From contig NZ_JAGPWD010000019.1 in NCBI RefSeq assembly GCF_018119395.1, forward strand, positions 1-64,000: DNA of 64,000 bases. Direction: 5' to 3'. Under the pieces are notes generated by a model. It saw only the letters and a program-made list of their open reading frames with translations. It had not been told where the DNA came from and searched no databases. The position numbers and the translations under genes are program-made. Positions 26,237 through 34,939 of this stretch are shown here, piece by piece. The first letter of the stretch is position 1, and each line of letters starts with the position of its first letter. Source of the DNA: Massilia sp. ZL223 (GTDB lineage: Bacteria > Pseudomonadota > Gammaproteobacteria > Burkholderiales > Burkholderiaceae_D).

Positions 26237-29200
26237 TCAGGGGCGATGATGTTTCGCCGCCAGAACACTTTGCAATGCCGGCAAGTCCACCGGCTTGACA
26301 AAGTAATGATCGAACCCCGCCTGCTTTGCCAGCACCTTGTCGTGCGCCTGCCCATACCCCGTGACCGCCACATAGGTCGCATCCTTGTTCTCCGGCCGGG
26401 CATGCAGCTGCCGCGACAGCTCATACCCATCCATATCCGGCAAACCGATATCCAGCAGAAACACATCCGGAGGCGCGGCATGCGCTTCCTCCAGCGCATC
26501 GTTGGCATCCGACTTCACCGTCACCTCGTGTCCGTACGATTGCAGCACCGCCGCCAACGACTGCGCCGCATCCTGGTTGTCGTCGACCAGCAGGATATGC
26601 AAGGGCGCTCCATCGCTCGGGCCATGCTCACGCGCCGCCGGCCCGCTGTCGGCCAGCTGCCGGTCCAGCAAAGGCAGGCACACTGTGAACGTACTCCCTT
26701 TTCCCGGCCCATCGCTGTGCGCCGTCACTTCGCCGCCATGCAAGTGAACGATGCTCTTGACCAGCGCCAGCCCGAGCCCCAGCCCGCCCTGGGACCGGTC
26801 GGGCGTGCGTTCCGCCTGCGTGAACAGATCGAACACGGTCGGCAGCAAGGCCGCATCCATGCCGATCCCGTTGTCGCTCACGCAGATGCACACCTGCAGC
26901 CCCTGGATCTCCACGGACAGCTGGATCTCGCCACCTTGCGGCGTGTACTTGGCCGCATTGTTCAGCAGATTCGTCAGCACCTGCACCAGGCGCGTGTCAT
27001 CGCCCAGCACATAGGGATGGGCCGAGGCCAGCCGCATGGTCAGGGTGTGCTGGCGCGACTCGATCACCGGCGAAGCCTGCTCGACCGCATTGTTGACGAC
27101 CGTCTTGATATCGACGTCCTTCTTGTCGATCGACACCAGGCCGCGCGTGACCCGCGACACGTCCAGCAGGTCGTCCACCAGTTCGGTCAGGTGCTTGACC
27201 TGGCGCCCGATCATCTCGCTGGCGCGCTTGACCATCTTTTCATCCTGTCCCGGCAGCTTGAGCAGCTGGGCCGCCGTGCTGATCGGCGCAAGGGGATTGC
27301 GCAGCTCGTGCGCGAGCATCGCCAGGAAGTCGTCCTTGCGCCGGTTGGCCCGCTCCAGCGCGGCTTCGGCTTCGCGCTGCACGGTGACGTCGGTATTCGT
27401 GCCGAGCCAGTACAGGATCTCGTCCTGCGGATTGTGCACCGGCACCGCCCGCGACAGGAACCAGTGGTACTCGCCGCTCGCGCTGCGCAAGGGGAAGGTG
27501 TCTTCCCACACCACCTGCCGGTTCACGATCATGTCGACATACCTGGCCTTCACCGAGTCCACATGGTCGGGGTGGTGCACCGTCTCCCAGCCCCAGTCGC
27601 GCATTTCGTCGATGCCCTTGCCGGTATAGGCGGTCCAGCGGCTGTTGAACCAGAAGATCCGGCCGTCGGTCGCCGCCATCCACGCCAGCTGGGGAATATT
27701 GTCGGCCAGGGTGCGGAATTTGGTCTCGCTTTCCGCCACCGCCTGCTGGGCTTGCTTCACTTCGCTGATGTCGAGGATATAGGCGATGCCTTCGCCCCGC
27801 GTGCGGTCGAAGTTCGCCGCCCCGATGTAGACCGGCAGGCGCGTTCCGTCGGGCCGGCAGAACTCGGCCTCGAAGGCTTCGATCAGTCCCTTGCAGCGCA
27901 GTTCGGCCCACTTGCGCTGGAATACCTCCGGCTGGCAGGAGGTCAATGCGGTCCAGGACAGGTGACTGTCCTCGAAGCCTTGTCGTGTCAGTCCGACCAT
28001 CTGCAGGAAGGCCTCGTTCGGCTCGGCGAGGCTGCCGTCCTCGCGGTGCTGGACGATGCCGATGGTATTCGATTCCGCAATCGTCCTGAACTTCGATTCG
28101 GTCTTGGCGCGGGCTTCTTCCGCCAGCTTCTGCTCGGTGATGTCCAGGACCACGCCAGGCAGCCAGGCCGGCTTGCCGTCGGCGTCGAGGTGGACCTTGC
28201 CGCGCGCCTGCACGTAACGTACGCCTCCGTCGGCGCGCACCAGGCGATAGGCGCGCTGATAAGGCCCGCCGCTGGCGAGGATGGAAGAAATCTCCGCCCG
28301 CACTTCCTCCACGTCGTCCGGATGTATCTTGTTCAGGTAGGCCGAAATCGGCCCGCCGTTCGCGTCGCCGGCGCTCATTTCGAAGAGCCGCGCAAAATTG
28401 CAGTCGGCATAGACCCGGTCTTCCCGGACGTCCCAGGTCCAGGTGCCGATCTCGGCGGCGGTCAGCGCCGCTTCCAGCCGGTATCGCACATCCTCCAGCT
28501 CGGCCTGGGTCAGCTTCCACTCATGGATATCGGTGCAGGTTCCCATCCAGCGGGTGATCTGGCCGGCCTCGTTACGGATGGGCAGGGCGCGTCCGAGCAC
28601 CCACCGGTACTGGCCGGACCGGTGCCGCAGCCGGTATTCGACTTCATAAGGATCGCCGGTGGCGAGGCTGTGCGCCCAGCGTTTCCAAGCTTCCTCCATG
28701 TCGGCTGGATGAAACAGCTCGCTCCATGCATTCCCCAAGGTGCTGCCTTCGGCGACCCCGACGAAGTCGAACCATTGGCGGTTGAAATAGTCGTGATAGC
28801 CGTCCGGCAGCGTGGACCAGACGATCTGCGGCATGGCGTCGGCCACCTGGCGGAACCAGGCTTCCCCCGCTTCGGCCACCTGCTGCCTGCGGGTTTGCTC
28901 GGTCACGTCTTCCACCTGGTGGATGATATAGGCGAGTTCTCCCGACCTGGACAGCACCGGGCTGTTGAGCGGACACCAATAGCGCTCTTCCCATTCCCCA
29001 TGCGGCGAGTCGCGGATGGGAATGTCGTACTTCTGGATCGCCATCCGATGCGGCGTCTTGTGCTCGAGCACCCAGTTGAGCGATGCGCGCAGGTTGTTGA
29101 CGCCCGTGGCTTTCGGATCGGAAGGGTTGTCGGGGAAGGCGTCGAACATGTAGCGCCCGATCAAGTGCGAGCGTGTGGTGAGCGTGGCGTTCAGGTAGGC

Positions 29201-29317
29201 GTCGTTGACGGCCACGATCGTCAGGTCCGGCCGCAGGATCAGGTAAGGCATCGGCGTCGCCTGGAACAGCAGCTCGAAATCCGGCGATACGGCGAGGGAG
29301 TGGTCAGGGCTGTTCAT
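26237..29317 (-). CDS. multi-PAS hybrid sensor histidine kinase/response regulator
   Basis: A 1026-residue soluble protein with no TM helix or signal peptide. Five PAS-type sensor modules fill about residues 1-630 (recurrent endings of the form ITEQ...A, and motifs such as FFNRQWFDFVG-like and WFNSRWTAYTG). HisKA follows with the phospho-accepting His670 in MLAHELRNPLAPI. HATPase_c has the N-box LTNLLNNAAKYTPQGG, NGIGM and GLGLALVKSIVHLHGG. The C-terminal receiver has DDNQDAA, phospho-Asp956 in LLDIGLPDMDGYEL, the T of VAVTGYG and K of VKPVD. There is no output domain, so phosphotransfer to another protein is expected. ATG 29317 is chosen; an upstream GTG at 29407 is possible. It is paralogous to the broken kinase at 47629-50210. 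Confidence 0.9.
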   Translation of the reverse strand: MNSPDHSLAVSPDFELLFQATPMPYLILRPDLTIVAVNDAYLNATLTTRSHLIGRYMFDAFPDNPSDPKATGVNNLRASLNWVLEHKTPHRMAIQKYDIPIRDSPHGEWEERYWCPLNSPVLSRSGELAYIIHQVEDVTEQTRRQQVAEAGEAWFRQVADAMPQIVWSTLPDGYHDYFNRQWFDFVGVAEGSTLGNAWSELFHPADMEEAWKRWAHSLATGDPYEVEYRLRHRSGQYRWVLGRALPIRNEAGQITRWMGTCTDIHEWKLTQAELEDVRYRLEAALTAAEIGTWTWDVREDRVYADCNFARLFEMSAGDANGGPISAYLNKIHPDDVEEVRAEISSILASGGPYQRAYRLVRADGGVRYVQARGKVHLDADGKPAWLPGVVLDITEQKLAEEARAKTESKFRTIAESNTIGIVQHREDGSLAEPNEAFLQMVGLTRQGFEDSHLSWTALTSCQPEVFQRKWAELRCKGLIEAFEAEFCRPDGTRLPVYIGAANFDRTRGEGIAYILDISEVKQAQQAVAESETKFRTLADNIPQLAWMAATDGRIFWFNSRWTAYTGKGIDEMRDWGWETVHHPDHVDSVKARYVDMIVNRQVVWEDTFPLRSASGEYHWFLSRAVPVHNPQDEILYWLGTNTDVTVQREAEAALERANRRKDDFLAMLAHELRNPLAPISTAAQLLKLPGQDEKMVKRASEMIGRQVKHLTELVDDLLDVSRVTRGLVSIDKKDVDIKTVVNNAVEQASPVIESRQHTLTMRLASAHPYVLGDDTRLVQVLTNLLNNAAKYTPQGGEIQLSVEIQGLQVCICVSDNGIGMDAALLPTVFDLFTQAERTPDRSQGGLGLGLALVKSIVHLHGGEVTAHSDGPGKGSTFTVCLPLLDRQLADSGPAAREHGPSDGAPLHILLVDDNQDAAQSLAAVLQSYGHEVTVKSDANDALEEAHAAPPDVFLLDIGLPDMDGYELSRQLHARPENKDATYVAVTGYGQAHDKVLAKQAGFDHYFVKPVDLPALQSVLAAKHHRP

Positions 29318-29467
29318 CACATGCTTGCTTCGGGGAGGCACGGTATGATGGTGGCGAAAGCCGAGCGAAGGCAGTGACGCCGCATGATGGCAGTATGCCT
29401 CGTTCACACAGGAATGGCGTTCCGTTTGGGACGTTTTTTCTTAAACTTGCCAACCGGAACTTCGCGC

Positions 29468-30364
29468 ATGACAACAACGCTTCTTCCCGATTTCGAACCA
29501 CGTGACGTCGATACCGCGCCGGGCATACGGATTCGCGCGGCCATCGGGGGAAGCGGCGCACCGCTCTTATTGCTCCACGGCCATCCCCAGACCCATGCGA
29601 TCTGGCACCGCGTTGTTCCAAGGCTGGCCCGGCAGTTCACGGTCGTCGCCTGCGACCTGCGCGGCTACGGCGACTCGTCCAAGCCGCCGGCCGACGAAGC
29701 GCACAGCAACTACAGCAAGCGCAGCATGGCCGCCGACATGCTGGCCGTCATGCAGTCGCTCGGCTTCGACAATTTCAGTGTCCTGGCCCACGACCGCGGC
29801 GCCCGCGTGGCGCACCGCCTTGCGGCCGATCATCCGGACGCCGTGCGGCGCATGGTGCTGCTCGACATCGCCCCGACCCTGGCGATGTACGAACAGACCA
29901 GCGAAGCCTTCGCACGCGCCTACTGGCACTGGTTCTTCCTGATCCAGCCCGCGCCGCTGCCGGAACGCCTGATCGAGGCCGATCCGCGCGCCTACGTCAC
30001 CGATGTCATGGGCCGGCGCAGCAGCGGCCTGGCGCCTTTCGATCCGCGCGCGCTGGCGGAATACCAGCGCTGCCTGGCGCTGCCCGACACCGCGCGCGGC
30101 ATCTGCGAGGATTACCGCGCCTCCGCCACCATCGACCTGGAGCACGACCGCGCCGACCGCGACGCCGGCAAGCGCCTGGCCACGCCGCTGATGGTGCTCT
30201 GGGGAGGAGACGGCGTGGTCCACCGCTGCTTCGACCCGCTCAAGGAATGGCGCCGGATCGCCGACGACGTGCGCGGCGAGGCGCTGCCTTGCGGCCACTA
30301 CATCCCGGAGGAAGCGCCGGACGCCTTGCTCGAGCGCGCCTTGCCCTTCCTCGCCCAGCCTTAA
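29468..30364 (+). CDS. alpha/beta hydrolase of the haloacetate (fluoroacetate) dehalogenase type
   Basis: A 298-residue protein. The residues that define fluoroacetate dehalogenase are all present in order and nearly at the family numbering: nucleophile Asp109 with Arg110 and Arg113 (HDRGARVAHR), acid Asp133 (VLLDIAP), halide-binding His154-Trp155 (AYWHWFFL) and Tyr216 (EDYRAS), and base His277 (CGHYIPEEAP). Oxyanion-hole loop LLHGHPQTH is also present. The reaction would be hydrolysis of a short haloacid such as haloacetate to glycolate. The motif set is known from this family, but activity on any halogenated substrate here is an inference; some family members act on other compounds. ATG 29468 is chosen as the family start. 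It overlaps the convergent DUF2141 gene by 4 bases. Confidence 0.82.
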   Translation: MTTTLLPDFEPRDVDTAPGIRIRAAIGGSGAPLLLLHGHPQTHAIWHRVVPRLARQFTVVACDLRGYGDSSKPPADEAHSNYSKRSMAADMLAVMQSLGFDNFSVLAHDRGARVAHRLAADHPDAVRRMVLLDIAPTLAMYEQTSEAFARAYWHWFFLIQPAPLPERLIEADPRAYVTDVMGRRSSGLAPFDPRALAEYQRCLALPDTARGICEDYRASATIDLEHDRADRDAGKRLATPLMVLWGGDGVVHRCFDPLKEWRRIADDVRGEALPCGHYIPEEAPDALLERALPFLAQP

Positions 30365-30768
30365 TGCAGCCGGATGGCGGCGACCGCACGCTCGCCGTCC
30401 ACCTGGATGGCCGCCGCCTCGAACGAAGGGGGACCGAAGGCGCCCTTGGCGTCGCGGCTGAACCCGTAGTTCTCCTTCGGGATGCCGATCACATTGCGGT
30501 CCAGTTCCTTGTTTCCGTTCTCGTCCTGGTAGGCCAGCACCGCCCAGGTCCCCGTCGGCACGCCTTCGACCAGCACGACGGTTTCTCCCGCCTGCGCGGG
30601 CACGGAAGCGCTGTAGGCGCACTGCTTCAGAAAGCGCTCCTTGTCGCAGACCGCCACGTTGACGGTTCCCTTGCCGCCGGCGACGTTCGACACGCGCACT
30701 TCGATGGTGGCCGCCACGGCCGCTGAAGCGGCAGGCAGCAGGAGCAGGGCAAGTAGATAGCGGGTCAT
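30361..30768 (-). CDS. DUF2141 exported protein
   Basis: A 135-residue protein with a signal peptide (MTRYLLALLLLPAASAAVAA). The mature part is a single beta-rich domain: IEVRVSNVAGGKGTVNVAVC, VVLVEGVPTGTWAVLAYQDE, then NGNKELDRNVIGIPKENYGF and FGPPSFEAA. The segment YQDENGNKELDRN...GIPKE..GFS is the DUF2141 hallmark and its Asp/Asn ladder resembles a metal-binding turn. Function is unknown in the family. ATG 30768 is the signal-peptide start; longer in-frame starts to 30873 would remove the signal from the N-terminus. It is divergent from crtZ; DUF2141 genes sometimes neighbour carotenoid genes, but no functional link is shown. Confidence 0.8.
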   Translation of the reverse strand: MTRYLLALLLLPAASAAVAATIEVRVSNVAGGKGTVNVAVCDKERFLKQCAYSASVPAQAGETVVLVEGVPTGTWAVLAYQDENGNKELDRNVIGIPKENYGFSRDAKGAFGPPSFEAAAIQVDGERAVAAIRLH

Positions 30769-30881
30769 ACGTCTCCTGTCGAGTGGTGAACCGTGTTTGT
30801 CATGCAGAGGAAGCCGTGCGCCCGGGGGGCTTATGGTAGGCTGGAGTTCCGCCATTGCCTGCCGATCCGCCACCGACCACC

Positions 30882-31418
30882 ATGCTCTGGAATGCCTTCA
30901 TCGTCGTGCTCACCGTCGTGATGATGGAACTGTTTTCCATCGTCGCGCACAAGTACATCATGCACGGTTTCGGCTGGGGCTGGCACCGTTCGCACCATGA
31001 ACCGCGCACCGGCTGGTTCGAGAAGAACGACTTGTACGCCGTGGTCTTCGCCGGCGTCGCCATCGCCCTGATCTGGTTCGGCACCGAGGGCGCCCATCCG
31101 CTCGAATGGATCGGCGCGGGCATGACCGCCTACGGTTTCCTCTACTTCGTCGCCCACGACGGTCTGGTGCACCGCCGCTGGCCTTTCCGCTACGTGCCGA
31201 AGAGCGGCTACCTGAAGCGGCTCTACCAGGCGCACCGCATGCACCACGCGGTGGAGGGCAAGGACGGCGCGGTGTCCTTCGGCTTCCTGTACGCGCCGCC
31301 GGTCGAGACCCTCAAGCGTCAACTGCAAGCGCGGCATCCGGGACCGCTGCGTGCGCCGCGCCAGGCCGCTGCCACAAGCCAGGCGGACGTGGCGGCGCAG
31401 AGCCGAGACGCGAAGTAA
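30882..31418 (+). CDS. crtZ: beta-carotene 3-hydroxylase
   Basis: Converts beta-carotene to zeaxanthin via cryptoxanthin; a membrane di-iron enzyme of the fatty-acid hydroxylase superfamily. Length 178 residues, close to Pantoea CrtZ. The His-box set that binds the two irons is complete: HKYIMH (23-28), HRSHH (35-39), HDGLVH and HRMHH. Four hydrophobic segments are visible. ATG 30882 (MLWNAF) is the family-like start; an upstream ATG at 30855 would add nine residues (MPADPPPTT). It converges on crtB and overlaps its 3' end by 107 bases. Its C-terminal tail (about residues 145-178, Ala/Gln/Arg-rich) falls within this overlap. Confidence 0.93.
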   Translation: MLWNAFIVVLTVVMMELFSIVAHKYIMHGFGWGWHRSHHEPRTGWFEKNDLYAVVFAGVAIALIWFGTEGAHPLEWIGAGMTAYGFLYFVAHDGLVHRRWPFRYVPKSGYLKRLYQAHRMHHAVEGKDGAVSFGFLYAPPVETLKRQLQARHPGPLRAPRQAAATSQADVAAQSRDAK

Positions 31419-32283
31419 GCGCGGCCACGCCGCCTTTCCCCAGCAGCCACAGCTTCTCCGCCTTCGAGGTGCCGCAGCGCTCGTCCCAGGCGCGCGCGCC
31501 GCGCCGCTTCACTTCGATCCCGATCTGCCGGTACACGTTGCGCGCGGTCGCGATGGCCCAGGCCGAGCGCAGGGGCAGGTCGCGGATGCCCGCGTTGGCC
31601 GAGTCGTAATAGGGTTCCGCGTAGTCGACCAGGCGCGCCGCCACCCGCGCCAGCGCTTCGCGGTGCCTGGGTAGCGCCACCTCCGCCGGCGGGATGCCGG
31701 CCTCGCGCAGCCATGCGGCCGGCAGGTAGCAGCGGCCATTCGCCGCATCCTCGACGATGTCGCGCGCGATGTTCGTCAGCTGGAAGGCCAGGCCCAGGTC
31801 GCAGGCGCGGTCCAGCACCGCCGCATCCTTCACGCCCATGATCGACGCCATCATCAGGCCGACCACGCCGGCCACGTGGTAGCAGTAGCGCAGCGTGTCC
31901 TCGATGCTCTCGTAGCGCGTTTCCCCGACATCCATCGCGAAGCCCGCCAGGTGGTCGAAGGCGAAGCGCTGCGGCATCGCGTGGCGCAGCGCCACTTCCT
32001 GGAAGGCGGCGAAGGCGGGCGCCCGCATCGGTTCGCCCGCATAGGCGCGCCGGGTCTGCTCGACCAGTTCGGCCAGCTCGCGCCTGGCGTCGTGCGGCGC
32101 TTGCGCGGCGGCGTGGAAGCCGAGTTCCTGGCCGTCCACCACGTCGTCGCAGTGGCGGCACCAGGCGTACAGCATCAGCACGCTGCGCCGCGTTCCAGGC
32201 GAGAACAGCCTGGCGGCGGCCGCGAAGCTCTTCGAGCCGACCTCGATGGCCCGGGTCGCGTGCTCAAGCAGGACTTCGCTCAT
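31312..32283 (-). CDS. crtB: phytoene synthase
   Basis: Condenses two geranylgeranyl diphosphates to phytoene. Length 323 residues. Both Asp-rich Mg-binding motifs are present: DDVVD (in CRHCDDVVDGQELG) and DIVED (in ARDIVEDAANGRCYLP). VGLMMASIMG and LAFQLTNIARD are family blocks. The last ~35 residues (Pro/Ala-rich) are encoded in the antisense overlap with crtZ and are likely dispensable. The ATG overlaps the crtI stop as ATGA. Last gene of the crtE-X-Y-I-B operon. Confidence 0.95.
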   Translation of the reverse strand: MSEVLLEHATRAIEVGSKSFAAAARLFSPGTRRSVLMLYAWCRHCDDVVDGQELGFHAAAQAPHDARRELAELVEQTRRAYAGEPMRAPAFAAFQEVALRHAMPQRFAFDHLAGFAMDVGETRYESIEDTLRYCYHVAGVVGLMMASIMGVKDAAVLDRACDLGLAFQLTNIARDIVEDAANGRCYLPAAWLREAGIPPAEVALPRHREALARVAARLVDYAEPYYDSANAGIRDLPLRSAWAIATARNVYRQIGIEVKRRGARAWDERCGTSKAEKLWLLGKGGVAALTSRLGSAPPRPPGLWQRPGAAHAAVPDAALAVDA

Positions 32284-33770
32284 GGCGCCACCTCGTCCAG
32301 CATCAGGCCGGCCGTCGCCTTGGCCGAGCCGATCACGCCCGGCACGCCGGCGCCGGGATGGGTGCCGGCGCCCACCAGGTAGAGGTTGGGCAGCGCCGCA
32401 TCGCGGTTGTGCGGCCGGAACCAGGCGCTCTGGGTCAGGATCGGCTCCAGCGAGAAGGCCGAGCCCAGGTGGGCGTTGAGCTGGTCGCGGAAGTCGAGCG
32501 GCGTGAAGATGCGGCTGGTGACCAGCTGGCTGCGCAGGCCCGGCATGTAACGCCGTTCCAGGTAGTCGAAGATGCGATCGCGGTACAGCGGACCTTCGAC
32601 TTCCCAGTCGATCGGGGCATTGCCCAGGTGGGGCACCGGCGCCAGCACGTAGTGGCTGCCGCAGCCGGGCGGCGCCAGCGACGGGTCGGTCACGCAGGGC
32701 GCGTGCAGGTAGAGCGAGAAATCCTCGGCCAGGGCGTCGCCCTGGAAGATTTCCTTGATGAGTTCCCGGTAGCGCGGCCCGAAGCAGACCGTGTGGTGCC
32801 GCAGCTGCTGGTGGTGATGATCGAGCCCGAAGTAGAGCACGAACAGCGAATTACTGAAGCGCTTCTTGCGCAGGCTGTCCGCCTCGGCGCTGCCGCGCGG
32901 ATGCTGGCCCAGCAGGGAGCCATAGGTGTGGACCACGTCCGCGTTCGAGGCCACCGCGTCGGCGGCGAACAGGCGGCCGTCCTCGAGGCGCACGCCGCTC
33001 ACGCGCGCACCCGCCGTTTCGATGCGCGCCACCGGCGCGTTCAGCTCGATGCGCCCGCCGAGGTCTTCGAACAGCCGCACCAGTCCCCTGACCAGCGCCC
33101 CGGTGCCGCCGCGCGGGAACCACACGCCCCAGCGCCGCTCCAGCGCGTGGATCAGGGTGTAGATCGACGAGGTGGCGAAGGGGTTTCCGCCCACCAGCAG
33201 CGAGTGGAAGGAGAAGGCCTGGCGCAGGTGCTCGTCCTGGATGAAGCGCGACACGATGCCGTACACGCTGCGCCAGGCCTGCAGACGCGCCAGCTGCGGC
33301 CCGGCCTGGATCATGTCGCGGAAGGACAGGAAAGGAACGGCGCCCAGCTTGATGTAGCCTTCCTCGAACACGGCCTTCGAATAGGCCAGGAAGCGGTGGT
33401 AGCCCGCCACGTCGGCCGGATTGCGCGCGTGGATCTGGCGGTCGAGCGCGTCCTGGTCGTTGGCGTAGTCGAAATGGCTGCCGTCTTCCCAGCACAGGCG
33501 GTAGAAGGGTGCGACTTCCAGCAGCTCGACATAGTCGCGCATGCGCTTGCCGGCCACAGTGAACAATTCCTCGATGGCGGAAGGGTCGGTGATGACGGTC
33601 GGCCCGGCGTCGAACACGAAGCCCTGGTCTTCGTACACGTAGGCGCGTCCGCCCGGCTTGTCGCGCTTCTCCAGCAGGGTGGTCTGCACGCCCCGGGCCT
33701 GCAGGCGGATGGCCAGCGCGAGGCCGCCGAAGCCGGCGCCCACGACGACTGCTTTTTTGGTGGCGTTCAT
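32280..33770 (-). CDS. crtI: phytoene desaturase (lycopene-forming)
   Basis: FAD-dependent CrtI-type desaturase of 496 residues, expected to take phytoene to lycopene. The N-terminal dinucleotide fold is VVVGAGFGGLALAIRLQARG followed by LLEKRDKPGGRAYVYED. The C-terminal FAD motif is NLYLVGAGTHPGAGVPGVIG. Both are typical of the bacterial carotenoid desaturases. ATG 33770 is chosen at the CrtI-like N-terminus; it overlaps crtY's stop codon (ATGA), and the following crtB start overlaps this gene's stop the same way. Confidence 0.95.
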   Translation of the reverse strand: MNATKKAVVVGAGFGGLALAIRLQARGVQTTLLEKRDKPGGRAYVYEDQGFVFDAGPTVITDPSAIEELFTVAGKRMRDYVELLEVAPFYRLCWEDGSHFDYANDQDALDRQIHARNPADVAGYHRFLAYSKAVFEEGYIKLGAVPFLSFRDMIQAGPQLARLQAWRSVYGIVSRFIQDEHLRQAFSFHSLLVGGNPFATSSIYTLIHALERRWGVWFPRGGTGALVRGLVRLFEDLGGRIELNAPVARIETAGARVSGVRLEDGRLFAADAVASNADVVHTYGSLLGQHPRGSAEADSLRKKRFSNSLFVLYFGLDHHHQQLRHHTVCFGPRYRELIKEIFQGDALAEDFSLYLHAPCVTDPSLAPPGCGSHYVLAPVPHLGNAPIDWEVEGPLYRDRIFDYLERRYMPGLRSQLVTSRIFTPLDFRDQLNAHLGSAFSLEPILTQSAWFRPHNRDAALPNLYLVGAGTHPGAGVPGVIGSAKATAGLMLDEVAP

Positions 33771-34939
33771 TCTTGCTTCCCGAATTGGCGAGGGTGGGTC
33801 TTGCACACGGCCGACAAGGCCTGCAGCACGGGAACCGGCGGCTTGCCCGACAGCAGGCGCGCCTTGTCCCCGAGGCTCAGGCGGCCGGCGTAGAAATTGG
33901 CGATCAGCGGCGCCGGCAGCCGATAGAAGCGCTGCATCACGCGCCAGCGGCTGTCCGGACTGCCGGCCAGGAACAGCATGCGGTTGAGCATGCGGAAGAA
34001 GCGCTGGCGGCGCCATTCCTGCCGCGCTTCGTCGCGGATGGCGGCGAACAGCTGCGGCGCGTCGAGCTCGCGCAAACCGGCGATGCGCTCGGCCAGCCGC
34101 ACCGCATGCGGCAGCGAATAGCCGGTGGTGGAGTGGAACAGCCCGGCGCGCAGGCCGGCGCAGGGCTGGCCCTGCAGGTCGTTCCAGTAGGCCTCGAAGT
34201 CGCCCGCCAGCACGATGGGCAGCGAACCCTGTTCCTCGCGCAGGACCTCGGCGATGTCCCAGCACTGCTCGCGCGCGTAGGCCGCGATATTGGCGCGCAG
34301 GCGCTCGGGTTCCCAGACCTGGGTGTCGACGTAATGGGTGTCCTCGATCAGCAGCCGGTCGGGCCCGAAGGGCAGCACGTAGACGAAGCGGTAGCCGCCT
34401 TGCTGGGCGACGCTGGCGTCCATGATGACCGGGGCCTTGAGGCCGTGCGGCCAGTTCAGGCGCACTTCCTGGCCGAGGAAGGTCTGGTAGCCGAGCCTGA
34501 GGCGGCTGCTGGCGCGCATGCCGCGGCCGTCGATGACGGCCTTCGCACGCAGGGTGGAACCGTCGGCCAGGCCGACTTGCGTCGGATTCAGGCTCTCGAT
34601 GCGCGCATTCAGGCGCAGCGATGCGCCCAGCGCCGGGGCGATCACGCGCGCGAAATCCTGCGAGGCGATGCTGGCATAGCCGCTGTCGAGCGTGCGCGCG
34701 TACAGCGGAAACACCACGTCGTAGCGCGGCCAGCGCGCCGAGACCAGGGGCGCGATCCATTGGCGCTGGGCCGCATCCAGGTCGCCGTCATGGAAGGACC
34801 AGGTGTGGTTGCCGCCGATCTGCGCATCCTGTTCCAGCAGCAGGATGCGCAGCTCCGGGCGCCGGGCCAGCAGGCGCCAGGCGATCAGGCCATTCGCCAG
34901 CCCACCGCCCACCAGGATCAGGTCGTAGGACTTATCCAA
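33767..34939 (-). CDS. crtY: lycopene beta-cyclase
   Basis: Cyclises both ends of lycopene to give beta-carotene. About 390 residues, as in Pantoea CrtY. The N-terminal nucleotide-binding motif is YDLILVGGGLANGLIAWRLL. HTWSFHDGDL, VIDGRGMRAS, YQTFLGQEVRL and VYVLPFGPDRLLIEDTHY are CrtY-specific blocks. No ATG or GTG occurs close to the conserved N-terminus. The best start is TTG at 34939 (reading LDKSYD), which overlaps the end of crtX by 8 bases, so translation is probably coupled to crtX. The frame stays open upstream without family similarity. Confidence 0.9.
   Translation of the reverse strand: MDKSYDLILVGGGLANGLIAWRLLARRPELRILLLEQDAQIGGNHTWSFHDGDLDAAQRQWIAPLVSARWPRYDVVFPLYARTLDSGYASIASQDFARVIAPALGASLRLNARIESLNPTQVGLADGSTLRAKAVIDGRGMRASSRLRLGYQTFLGQEVRLNWPHGLKAPVIMDASVAQQGGYRFVYVLPFGPDRLLIEDTHYVDTQVWEPERLRANIAAYAREQCWDIAEVLREEQGSLPIVLAGDFEAYWNDLQGQPCAGLRAGLFHSTTGYSLPHAVRLAERIAGLRELDAPQLFAAIRDEARQEWRRQRFFRMLNRMLFLAGSPDSRWRVMQRFYRLPAPLIANFYAGRLSLGDKARLLSGKPPVPVLQALSAVCKTHPRQFGKQE

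Noticed and set aside
32280-34760. Single 826-residue fusion of a cyclase-like region with CrtI
   Set aside because: The part upstream of 33770 is Arg/Ala/Pro-rich shadow sequence opposite in frame to crtY. CrtI has a normal ATG with an ATGA overlap to crtY.
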